Assembly: GCA_934149155.1 (NCBI GenBank)
Contig: CAKPDZ010000023.1
Span: 1 to 21,745 of the forward strand
DNA length: 21,745 nucleotides
Reading direction: 5' to 3'
Origin: an uncultured Clostridia bacterium
GTDB taxonomy: Bacteria > Bacillota > Clostridia > TANB77 > CAG-508
Shown here: positions 14,402 to 20,412 of the stretch, one piece after another
How positions within the stretch are numbered: position 1 is the first letter of the stretch
How the letters are laid out: each line of letters opens with the position of its first letter
Notes under the pieces: generated by a model
The model's database searches: none
Told to the model about the DNA's origin: nothing
Seen by the model: the letters and a program-made list of their open reading frames with translations, nothing else
Program-made: the position numbers and the translations under genes

Positions 14402-16204
14402 ATGGAAAACAATGGAATAGAAAGTTTAATTGAACTAATAAAAAGGATAGAAGTAACAGAAGATAATAAAAAACAAATTAATAAAATTAATAAATTAATA
14501 GAGCAAGAAGATTATTTAGAAGTAATAAAAATATTAAATGAATTAAAAAAACAAGGACAAATAAAATTAAAAGATGTTTCAATATTAGATTTAATGAGAG
14601 ATAAAGAAGAAATATCTCAAGAAGAATTAGATGAAGAACTATTTAAAGAAGATATTATACCAGAAAAAAAAGAAAAGGAAAAAACTGAAAATAGTATATA
14701 TCCAAAAGAATTATCAGATGAAGAATTAGAAGAACGATATATAGGACTATTATTAGAAAATCCTAAGGCAATATCAATGTATTACATTATACATGAAGAT
14801 TGCTATTTTAAGAGTGATAAATTATTGAATTTATATAAAAGTATATTATTTACAGAAGGGCAAGCATATGCACCACAGATTGCCAAAAATGAATTTAACT
14901 TTGCAAAAGAAGGACCAGATACATATCAACAGAAAAGTGAATTAAAAGAAAAAGTAAAAAAAGGAAAATATAATTTTGAAAAAACATATGTAGAATTACG
15001 AAAGTTATTTGAAATAAGAAAAAATTATTTATCAAATCCAATAAAAGAAATGCAAGAACAAATAATAGGTATATTAAAATATGAATTATATAATCAAATG
15101 ACAATACAAGAAGTAAAAGATGCGATTGTACAAATATTAACAACAGAAAAATTTAAAAGAGCTGTATTAAGTAGTGATATTACAAATTTTTTACTAACAG
15201 GAGATAATAGTTTAACAACAGGATTAAAATTACCTTTTCCAATATTAAGTGATGTATTTAAAGGTGTAAGAAAAGGAGAGACAATGGCATATGCAATGCC
15301 ATCAAACTCAGGAAAAAGTAGATTTACTATAGATTTGGCTGCATATTTGGCATTTATACATAATAAAAAGGTTTTGATAATTTCTAACGAGATGTCAGAA
15401 GAAAAAATGAAATTATGCTTAATAACAACAGTTTTAAATAATAAAGAAATTCAAAAATTGCATGGGCAAAATATATCAAAAACAGAAGGGGAATTATTAG
15501 AATTTAAATTTAGGCCAGACCAAGGGATTGAGGTACAAACAGATGAAGATGGATTTGTGTTAAAACAAGAAAATGAATCACAAAATGAATTTGCAGGAAG
15601 ACTTATAGAAATATCAGAAGAATTTAAAAGGACTGTAGCTGTAACAGAATGGATAGATAAGCAAATAAAAAATTCAATTTATTTTGTAAATATTACAAAT
15701 CATACAAATGATGAATTAGAAAAAGTAATCTTAAATTATTATTATAAAGAAAAGATTGAATATATGTTTTATGATACATTAAAAACAGATACTGAAAATA
15801 TTGGAAATGGAGAAGAAATTAAGAAAACTGCAACAATTCTTTCAAATTTAGCACAAAATTTAGGGATTTTTATTGCATCATCTTTACAATTAACAGAAAG
15901 TAACACTTTACCAATAAATTTAAGTGTTAATGATTTGGCTGTAAGCAGAACAGTAAAAGAAGTTTTAGACACATTATGCTTAATAAAGCAAATACATAAC
16001 GAAGACTTAGATAAATATCAATATTCTTTAGAAGAAGTTGATACAGAATTTTTTGATTTGAAGAAATATAAAGATCCTGATGTAAGATATTATGCTTGTG
16101 TTGTTGATAAAAATAGAGCAGGTGCAAAACCTAAAGTTGTATTTAGATTGAATTTAGCATATAATATGTGGGAAGAATTAGGTTATTTAAGATTAAAATC
16201 ATAA
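14402..16204 (+). CDS. Divergent DnaB-like RecA-fold ATPase
   Basis: A 600-aa protein. Residues 1-100 are a charged helical region. Residues ~109-205 (EERYIGLLLENPKAISMY..., a late YKSILF) resemble the DnaB N-terminal domain. A RecA-type core follows: Walker A MPSNSGKS (299-306), where the first Gly of the usual motif is missing; KVLIISNEMS (323-332), like the second DnaB block; Walker B-like YMFYDTL (454-460); SSLQLT (493-498), like the SQLnR block; and DKNRAGAKPKVVFRLN (569-584), like the KNRnG block with its arginine. A ~75-residue insertion (345-420) separates the second block from the next helix. This is consistent with a replicative-helicase relative, but it is too diverged to be the main chromosomal DnaB with confidence. 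Phage-derived or specialised helicase roles are alternatives. It is followed by spoIIID. Confidence 0.75.
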   Translation: MENNGIESLIELIKRIEVTEDNKKQINKINKLIEQEDYLEVIKILNELKKQGQIKLKDVSILDLMRDKEEISQEELDEELFKEDIIPEKKEKEKTENSIYPKELSDEELEERYIGLLLENPKAISMYYIIHEDCYFKSDKLLNLYKSILFTEGQAYAPQIAKNEFNFAKEGPDTYQQKSELKEKVKKGKYNFEKTYVELRKLFEIRKNYLSNPIKEMQEQIIGILKYELYNQMTIQEVKDAIVQILTTEKFKRAVLSSDITNFLLTGDNSLTTGLKLPFPILSDVFKGVRKGETMAYAMPSNSGKSRFTIDLAAYLAFIHNKKVLIISNEMSEEKMKLCLITTVLNNKEIQKLHGQNISKTEGELLEFKFRPDQGIEVQTDEDGFVLKQENESQNEFAGRLIEISEEFKRTVAVTEWIDKQIKNSIYFVNITNHTNDELEKVILNYYYKEKIEYMFYDTLKTDTENIGNGEEIKKTATILSNLAQNLGIFIASSLQLTESNTLPINLSVNDLAVSRTVKEVLDTLCLIKQIHNEDLDKYQYSLEEVDTEFFDLKKYKDPDVRYYACVVDKNRAGAKPKVVFRLNLAYNMWEELGYLRLKS

Positions 16205-16206
16205 AG

Positions 16207-16235
16207 TTCTAATAAAGCTCCTATATGAATACAAT
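16207..16235 (+). promoter_or_regulatory. Candidate sporulation (sigma-E-like) promoter of spoIIID
   Basis: AATACAAT (16228-16235) resembles the sigma-E -10 element (CATACAAT in Bacillus) at seven of eight positions. TTCTAAT (16207-16213), 14 bases upstream, is a poor match to the -35 element. The predicted start ~16242 sits just before the GGGGG ribosome binding site. Weak evidence, mainly contextual because spoIIID is a sigma-E target in Bacillus. Confidence 0.25.
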
Positions 16236-16266
16236 TAAACAAAAGTATTCGTATGGGGGTTTCATA

Positions 16267-16557
16267 ATGAAAAAAATAAATTCACACAATTACAATTCGT
16301 CAATAGCTGTTCATAAAACAATAGAAGAAAGAGCAACTAATTTGGCGCATTATATTATAGATTCAAAAGATACTGTTAGAGGCGCTGCAAAAAAATTTGG
16401 GATTAGTAAAAGTACGGTACACAAAGATGTAACAGAAAGACTAGAAGAGATAAATCCTATATTAGCTAAACAAGTTAGAGAGGTATTAGATGAAAATAAA
16501 GCTGAAAGACATATAAGAGGAGGAATGGCAACAAAAATTAAATATATGAAAAAATAA
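16267..16557 (+). CDS. spoIIID: Sporulation transcription factor SpoIIID
   Basis: A 96-aa DNA-binding regulator that acts in the mother cell, repressing and activating genes between the sigma-E and sigma-K stages of sporulation. Residues ~17-96 align closely with Bacillus SpoIIID: ERATNLAHYIIDSKDTVR, the helix-turn-helix AAKKFGISKSTVHKDVTERL (40-59), EINP.LAKQV.E.LD and RHIRGGMATKIKY at the end. It carries an extra ~15 N-terminal residues (SHNYNSSIAVHK) compared with the Bacillus protein. The ATG at 16267 with GGGGG seven bases upstream is preferred over one at 16225, which has no such site. It marks the organism as spore-forming or descended from spore formers. Confidence 0.95.
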   Translation: MKKINSHNYNSSIAVHKTIEERATNLAHYIIDSKDTVRGAAKKFGISKSTVHKDVTERLEEINPILAKQVREVLDENKAERHIRGGMATKIKYMKK

Positions 16558-16615
16558 TAAATATATTGCTTTTTTTTACAAAAGATATTAAAATATAATC
16601 ACGGAGGAAAAAAAG

Positions 16616-17467
16616 ATGAATGTAGTAATAGAAGACGAAAATAAGAAAAATAAAAAAATGAAAATATTTTATATAGGAATAATAAGTATATGTATAATTG
16701 CGATTGTGGTAGCAATAGTAATACAAGTTGTTAAAGGAAATGATGCAAGTGCGGCTGCGAAATTACCTCAATTAACAGAAAATCAAAAAGATCAACATAA
16801 AGAAGAATTTGAGAAAATATTTGAAAACAAGGTAAACTATTTAGAAAACAATAGTTATAAAATTTCAAAATTAGAAACTAATAAAGAAATTGTGTACATA
16901 GGATATCAAAATAATGAAAGTAAACTTAATGACTATGAATTAAATGTAAATATACCATATATTAATATAAACAATGATACAATAGAAGAATTTAATACAC
17001 AAATAAAAGATATATTTGAAAAAAAGGCAAAAAGTATAATAAATACACAAAATAATAATGTCATATATACAGTAGAATATAGTGCATATATATCAAATAA
17101 TATATTATCATTAGTTGTAAAATCAACATTAAAAGAAGGTATGAATCCTCAAAGAGATATAATTCAGACATACAATTATGATTTAACAAATCAAAAAAAA
17201 TATACAATTGATGATATGCTTAATGCCAAAGGAATAACCAAAAAAGAAGCTAATCAAAAAATAAAAGAAGAAATAAAAACACAACAAGAAAGAACTGAAG
17301 AACTTGAAAAGTTAGGATATCCAACATATAAAAGAGATTATACTAGTGATATATATAATATAAATAATGTTACAGAATATTTTATAGGAAAAGATAATGC
17401 ATTATATATAATATATGCATATGGTAACGAAAACAATACAAATGAAATGGATGTAGTAATAATGTAA
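16616..17467 (+). CDS. Single-pass membrane protein with DUF3298/PdaC-like extracytoplasmic domain
   Basis: A 283-aa protein with a short cytoplasmic N terminus, one membrane segment (~16-39) and an extracytoplasmic domain. The segments SLVVKSTLKEGMNPQRDIIQTYNYDL followed by YTIDDML (about 165-205), and the late NVTEYFIGKDNALYIIYAYGNEN, resemble the beta/alpha pattern of DUF4163/DUF3298 domains seen in PdaC and RsiV. The usual tail of that domain is not clear. I cannot assign an enzymatic activity: no deacetylase motif is present. The start has GGAGG nine bases upstream. It lies after spoIIID and converges with htrA, sharing a bidirectional terminator with it. A role in envelope sensing or sporulation is possible but unsupported. 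Confidence 0.7.
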   Translation: MNVVIEDENKKNKKMKIFYIGIISICIIAIVVAIVIQVVKGNDASAAAKLPQLTENQKDQHKEEFEKIFENKVNYLENNSYKISKLETNKEIVYIGYQNNESKLNDYELNVNIPYININNDTIEEFNTQIKDIFEKKAKSIINTQNNNVIYTVEYSAYISNNILSLVVKSTLKEGMNPQRDIIQTYNYDLTNQKKYTIDDMLNAKGITKKEANQKIKEEIKTQQERTEELEKLGYPTYKRDYTSDIYNINNVTEYFIGKDNALYIIYAYGNENNTNEMDVVIM

Positions 17468-17474
17468 AAAATAA

Positions 17475-17506
17475 AAAAACGGTCTAGTTTATACTAGGCC
17501 GTTTTT
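17475..17506. terminator. Bidirectional terminator between convergent genes
   Basis: AAAAACGGTCTAG (17475-17487), loop TTTATA, CTAGGCCGTTTTT (17494-17506): a 13-bp stem with one G-U/G-T mismatch, A-run on the left and T-run on the right, so it works in both directions. It ends the + strand gene at 17467 and htrA, whose stop is at 17611, on the - strand. Confidence 0.9.
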
Positions 17507-17610
17507 GAAAATAAAAGGGGATGTTTATTAATCAGTTCTTACTGACTATGCATATAGTATAACAACGAATTTTGTTCATTGTGTGAACTTAAAGTGAAAA
17601 TTTTAACAAA

Positions 17611-18849
17611 TTAAGGAGTTTCTTCAAGTGTTAAAGTTACTTCTTTTTCTTCACCATTTCTATTAATTTTTAATTTCATTGTATCACCAATTTTATGAGA
17701 ATTTTTTAATTCATTTAATTCATCCATAGTTGTAATATCTTTATCATCAGCTTTAACTATAACATCACCAGATTGTAGTCCAGCTTTTTCTGCAGGTGAG
17801 AAGTTTTGAACTGTTTTTACATAAACACCAACAGTTAAATTATATTTTTTTGCTGTTGATTCATCTAAACTTATACCACTAATACCTATATAAGGTCTTA
17901 GAACTTTGTTGTGATTTATTAATTGATCTGTAACATCAAGAGTAGAATTTATAGGAATAGCAAATCCAATTCCTTCAACGCCACTACCAGATAATTTTAA
18001 AGTGTTTATACCTATAACTTTTCCTTCACTATTTACAAGAGCACCACCACTATTACCAGAGTTAATAGCTGCATCTGTTTGAATACAAGTGTATTTAGTT
18101 CCGTCAGATTCTACCTCTCTGTTAACTGCACTTACAATTCCTTGTGTAACAGTTGTATCTAACCCAAGAGGGCTACCAACAGCCATTACAAATTCACCAA
18201 CTACAGCTTGGTCAGAATCACCAAATTCTGCAGCTGTTAATCCAGTTTTATCAATTTTTAAAACAGCCAAATCAGTTTGAGAATCTTTACCAACAATTTT
18301 TGCATCAAAAGTTGCATCATTTCCATATGTAGCACTATTTAATTTTACTTTTACAGATGTAGCATCAGAAATATCATAATATGAATATGAGTTAGAAGAA
18401 CTTGTATCTACAACATGATTATTTGTTAAAATATAGCCATCTTCACTAATAATAATTCCAGAACCTGTGGCAGTAGCTGTTGAAGTTTGTGGTGTTCCAA
18501 ATCCGAAAATTGAATTTGAAGTTGCTGTGTAAGAAACTTCTATACCAACTATTGAAGGTAAAATTTTATTTGCTGCAAATACAGCTGTATTAGAATAATT
18601 AGAAAGTGAAATTAAATTTGATGTTGTACCACTTGAAGTTTGAACTGTTGTGTTTGATGTTGTAGTACTTCCTGTTAATTTCTCTTTTATTGAAGGAACC
18701 CCAAAACAAGTTCCTATTACTAATGCACATCCCATAATACCACTTACAAATGGTACTAATACTGTTTTTCCGAATCCATTTGATTGTTTAAAATTAGCTT
18801 TTGAAGTTTTGCTTGAAATTACTTCAAATCTGTTTCCATTTTCATCCAT
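17611..18849 (-). CDS. htrA: HtrA/DegP-family membrane-anchored serine protease with PDZ domain
   Basis: A 412-aa envelope protease that degrades misfolded exported proteins. Residues 1-27 are cytoplasmic, ~28-51 form the membrane anchor and ~58-90 are a Ser/Thr-rich linker. The trypsin-like domain (~92-305) has the catalytic triad His145 (LTNNHVV), Asp193 (TDLAVLK) and Ser267 (GNSGGAL). One PDZ domain covers ~318-412 (YIGISG..., PAEKAGLQSGDVI). The layout matches Firmicutes HtrA. The start at 18849 is chosen because GAGGAGG lies just upstream on the - strand; an ATG 17 codons earlier has no such site and would sit at the promoter. It is the only - strand gene and is divergent from the pilin-like gene. 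Phased TTTTCACA octamers upstream suggest envelope-stress control. Confidence 0.95.
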   Translation of the reverse strand: MDENGNRFEVISSKTSKANFKQSNGFGKTVLVPFVSGIMGCALVIGTCFGVPSIKEKLTGSTTTSNTTVQTSSGTTSNLISLSNYSNTAVFAANKILPSIVGIEVSYTATSNSIFGFGTPQTSTATATGSGIIISEDGYILTNNHVVDTSSSNSYSYYDISDATSVKVKLNSATYGNDATFDAKIVGKDSQTDLAVLKIDKTGLTAAEFGDSDQAVVGEFVMAVGSPLGLDTTVTQGIVSAVNREVESDGTKYTCIQTDAAINSGNSGGALVNSEGKVIGINTLKLSGSGVEGIGFAIPINSTLDVTDQLINHNKVLRPYIGISGISLDESTAKKYNLTVGVYVKTVQNFSPAEKAGLQSGDVIVKADDKDITTMDELNELKNSHKIGDTMKLKINRNGEEKEVTLTLEETP

Positions 18850-18901
18850 TATAAGGACCTCCTCTTTGTATTTGTTTACTGCATATAGGATACACCACAT
18901 T

Positions 18902-18931
18902 TGTGAAAAAATTGTGAAAATAATGTAAAAA
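18902..18931 (-). promoter_or_regulatory. Three phased octamers upstream of htrA (candidate response-regulator site)
   Basis: On the - strand, TTTTCACA occurs at 18920-18913 and 18909-18902, and a one-mismatch copy TTTTTACA at 18931-18924. All three are exactly 11 bases apart, about one helical turn. As I recall, the Bacillus htrA and htrB promoters carry repeated TTTTCATA octamers linked to the CssRS stress system, which these resemble. No clear -35/-10 pair was found for htrA; a weak TATCCT lies on the - strand at about 18890-18885. The region also flanks the divergent promoter. Confidence 0.45.
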
Positions 18932-18944
18932 ACTGAAATTTTTC

Positions 18945-18973
18945 TTGAAAATAATACTTTCTACATATATAAT
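18945..18973 (+). promoter_or_regulatory. Promoter of the pilin-like gene
   Basis: TTGAAA (18945-18950), a 17-bp spacer and a perfect TATAAT (18968-18973). It lies 14 bases from the nearest octamer, so a regulator bound there could also affect this promoter. Confidence 0.65.
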
Positions 18974-18995
18974 ATTAACAGAAAGGATGAAAAAT

Positions 18996-19493
18996 ATGAA
19001 AAACGAAAAAGGTGTAGCAATTCCAACATTAATAATTATAATTGCTATAATTATAGTTGTTGTAATTGTAGGAATAAAATATGGAAAGAAAATAATAAAT
19101 GAAAACCAATTACAAGATTTAAGAACAGACATGCTAGTAATACAAGCAGATACCAAAAAAAGCTTAGAAGAAGTGAGCTTTCACACAGTTAATTTAGACA
19201 AAAATAAAGAAGAAGACTTAGCAAAAATAAATGAAGTAAAACAAGAAAATTTAAAAGGGATTCCTGTACAAGGAACTGATATTGAAAAAAGTATTCCAGA
19301 TGGAATAACAATAGATGAAAATTGCTATTATTTAGATGAAAATGTTTTAAAAGATATGGGAGTTAAAGAAAGTGATTCAGAAAAATACGGAAATTATATA
19401 GTAAAATATGATTTTGAAAATATCAAAGTAGAAGTTATTAATACAAAAGGGTATGAAGGACAATATACATTAACAGATTTAATTGATGATTAA
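18996..19493 (+). CDS. Pilin-like single-pass membrane protein, function unknown
   Basis: A 165-aa protein with a short basic N terminus (MKNEKG) followed directly by a long hydrophobic helix (7-28) and an acidic extracytoplasmic domain. This is the shape of a type IV pilin or pseudopilin, and EKG|VAIPTL would place a Gly before the cleavage site. However, the conserved Glu at +5 is missing (Thr or Leu there). The soluble part (ENQLQDLRTDMLVIQ; late YIVKYDFENIKVEVINTKGYEG..YTLTDL) resembles small pilin-like proteins I recall from Clostridia. The start at 18996 has AAAGG ten bases upstream; ATG at 18987 is an alternative, and a TTG at 18945 is inside the promoter. It precedes rnhB by 24 bases and may share its transcript. 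No pilus assembly genes are in the window. Confidence 0.7.
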   Translation: MKNEKGVAIPTLIIIIAIIIVVVIVGIKYGKKIINENQLQDLRTDMLVIQADTKKSLEEVSFHTVNLDKNKEEDLAKINEVKQENLKGIPVQGTDIEKSIPDGITIDENCYYLDENVLKDMGVKESDSEKYGNYIVKYDFENIKVEVINTKGYEGQYTLTDLIDD

Positions 19494-19517
19494 TTCAATT
19501 TGAAAGGATACAAAAAA

Positions 19518-20144
19518 GTGAAAGAAAAAGAAGAAGCAAGACTAATATTATTAAAAGAACAAGAAAAAGAACTAAGAGAAAAAGGATTTAATACAATATG
19601 TGGAATAGATGAAGCAGGAAGAGGTCCTCTTGCAGGACCAGTAGTAGTTGCAAGTGTAATAATGCCAGCAGATTCTATGATAGAAGGAGTAAATGACTCT
19701 AAAAAAGTCTCTGAAAAAAAGAGAGAAAAACTATATGATCAAATTTTAGAAGAAGCTATAAGTTATGGAGTAGGAATTATAGGGCAAGATGAAATAGATG
19801 AAATAAATATATTAAATGCCACTAAAAAAGGATTAACAATGTCATTACAAGAATTAACTGTTAAACCAGATTTGATTATAGTAGATGCATTAAACCATAT
19901 AGATACATTAGGAATACCATATGAATCAATAATAAAAGGAGATGCAAAATGCTACTCAATTGCAGCTGCATCTATTATTGCAAAAGTTACAAGGGATAGA
20001 ATAATGAGAGAATGGGATAAAGTATATCCTCAATATGGTTTTGAAAAACATAAAGGATATGGTACATCTGCTCATATTTCTGCAATAAAGGAATATGGAC
20101 TTTGCCCAATTCACAGAAAAAGTTTTACAACACATTTTGTGTAA
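19518..20144 (+). CDS. rnhB: Ribonuclease HII
   Basis: A 208-aa endonuclease that cleaves RNA in RNA-DNA hybrids and removes misincorporated ribonucleotides. The catalytic acidic residues are visible: Asp31-Glu32 in GIDEAGRGPLAGP, Asp123 in IIVDALN and Asp160 in AKVTRDR. DSKKVSEKKRE, NILNATKKG, KGDAKCYSIAAASIIAK and the C-terminal HKGYGTSAHISAIKEYG are family signatures. Start: GTG at 19518 with AAAGGA (19503-19508) nine bases upstream; a TTG at 19500 would overlap that site. The N terminus begins with a charged ~22-residue helix. Length is normal. No terminator was found before the structured RNA downstream. Confidence 0.96.
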   Translation: MKEKEEARLILLKEQEKELREKGFNTICGIDEAGRGPLAGPVVVASVIMPADSMIEGVNDSKKVSEKKREKLYDQILEEAISYGVGIIGQDEIDEINILNATKKGLTMSLQELTVKPDLIIVDALNHIDTLGIPYESIIKGDAKCYSIAAASIIAKVTRDRIMREWDKVYPQYGFEKHKGYGTSAHISAIKEYGLCPIHRKSFTTHFV

Positions 20145-20179
20145 AATTCATATCAACACTATTTGGACTTTAATGTTAT

Positions 20180-20362
20180 TTAAGAATATAAATTATAACT
20201 TTAAATGAAATGACGAATGTGATTGAAGAAACTTTAGAAGTTCTATGCAATTTTATGGAAAGAGTTCACGAGAGTGGAAGGGTGCCATAAAATAAAGTAG
20301 AAATTCTTAAGTTTCGTAATGAGCCGAGGAATGTAATGCAAAGTTATAATTTATATTCTTAA
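20180..20362 (+). ncRNA. Long structured RNA upstream of pdp (class unassigned; raiA-motif or 6S-like candidate)
   Basis: A 183-nt segment closed by a perfect 23-bp inverted repeat (20180-20202 with 20340-20362). Inside are nested helices: 20228-20239 with 20304-20315 (one mismatch), 20241-20245 with 20298-20302, 20251-20258 with 20285-20292, and an apical 5-bp hairpin 20265-20269/20274-20278 with a GAGA tetraloop. Two single-stranded arms flank the second helix: 20203-20227 and 20316-20339, each carrying GAATGTRAT. The core is richer in G (GTGGAAGGGTGCC, GAGCCGAGG) than the surrounding AT-rich DNA. It has no open reading frame and no terminator, so it may be a leader of pdp mRNA or be processed out. 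Size and shape fit raiA-motif RNA or 6S-like RNA from memory; neither is established. A weak promoter candidate, TTGTGT-17-TATTTG, lies at 20137-20165. Confidence 0.7.
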
Positions 20363-20373
20363 TAAGATAGAAC

Positions 20374-20399
20374 ATAAAATGTGTTGATAGTCATTTTAT
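20374..20399 (+). repeat. Hairpin immediately before the pdp ribosome binding site
   Basis: ATAAAATG (20374-20381), a 10-base loop and CATTTTAT (20392-20399), an 8-bp perfect stem ending directly before GGGAGG (20401-20406). There is no T-run. It could influence ribosome access or mark an mRNA processing site. Confidence 0.5.
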
Positions 20400-20412
20400 A
20401 GGGAGGTTACAA

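Noticed and set aside
16594..16599. TATAAT as promoter of the gene at 16616
   Set aside because: A start site 6-8 bases downstream would fall inside or after the GGAGG site at 16603-16607, and there is no -35 element at the right distance.
20163..20192. TTGGAC-18-TATAAA as promoter of the structured RNA
   Set aside because: Transcription would begin inside the left arm of the 23-bp helix, destroying most of it; inconsistent with the RNA structure.
20180..20362. MITE or other mobile element explanation of the inverted repeat
   Set aside because: No target-site duplication is visible at the ends, and the interior holds nested helices and a GNRA loop. Kept only as an alternative to be tested by copy number.
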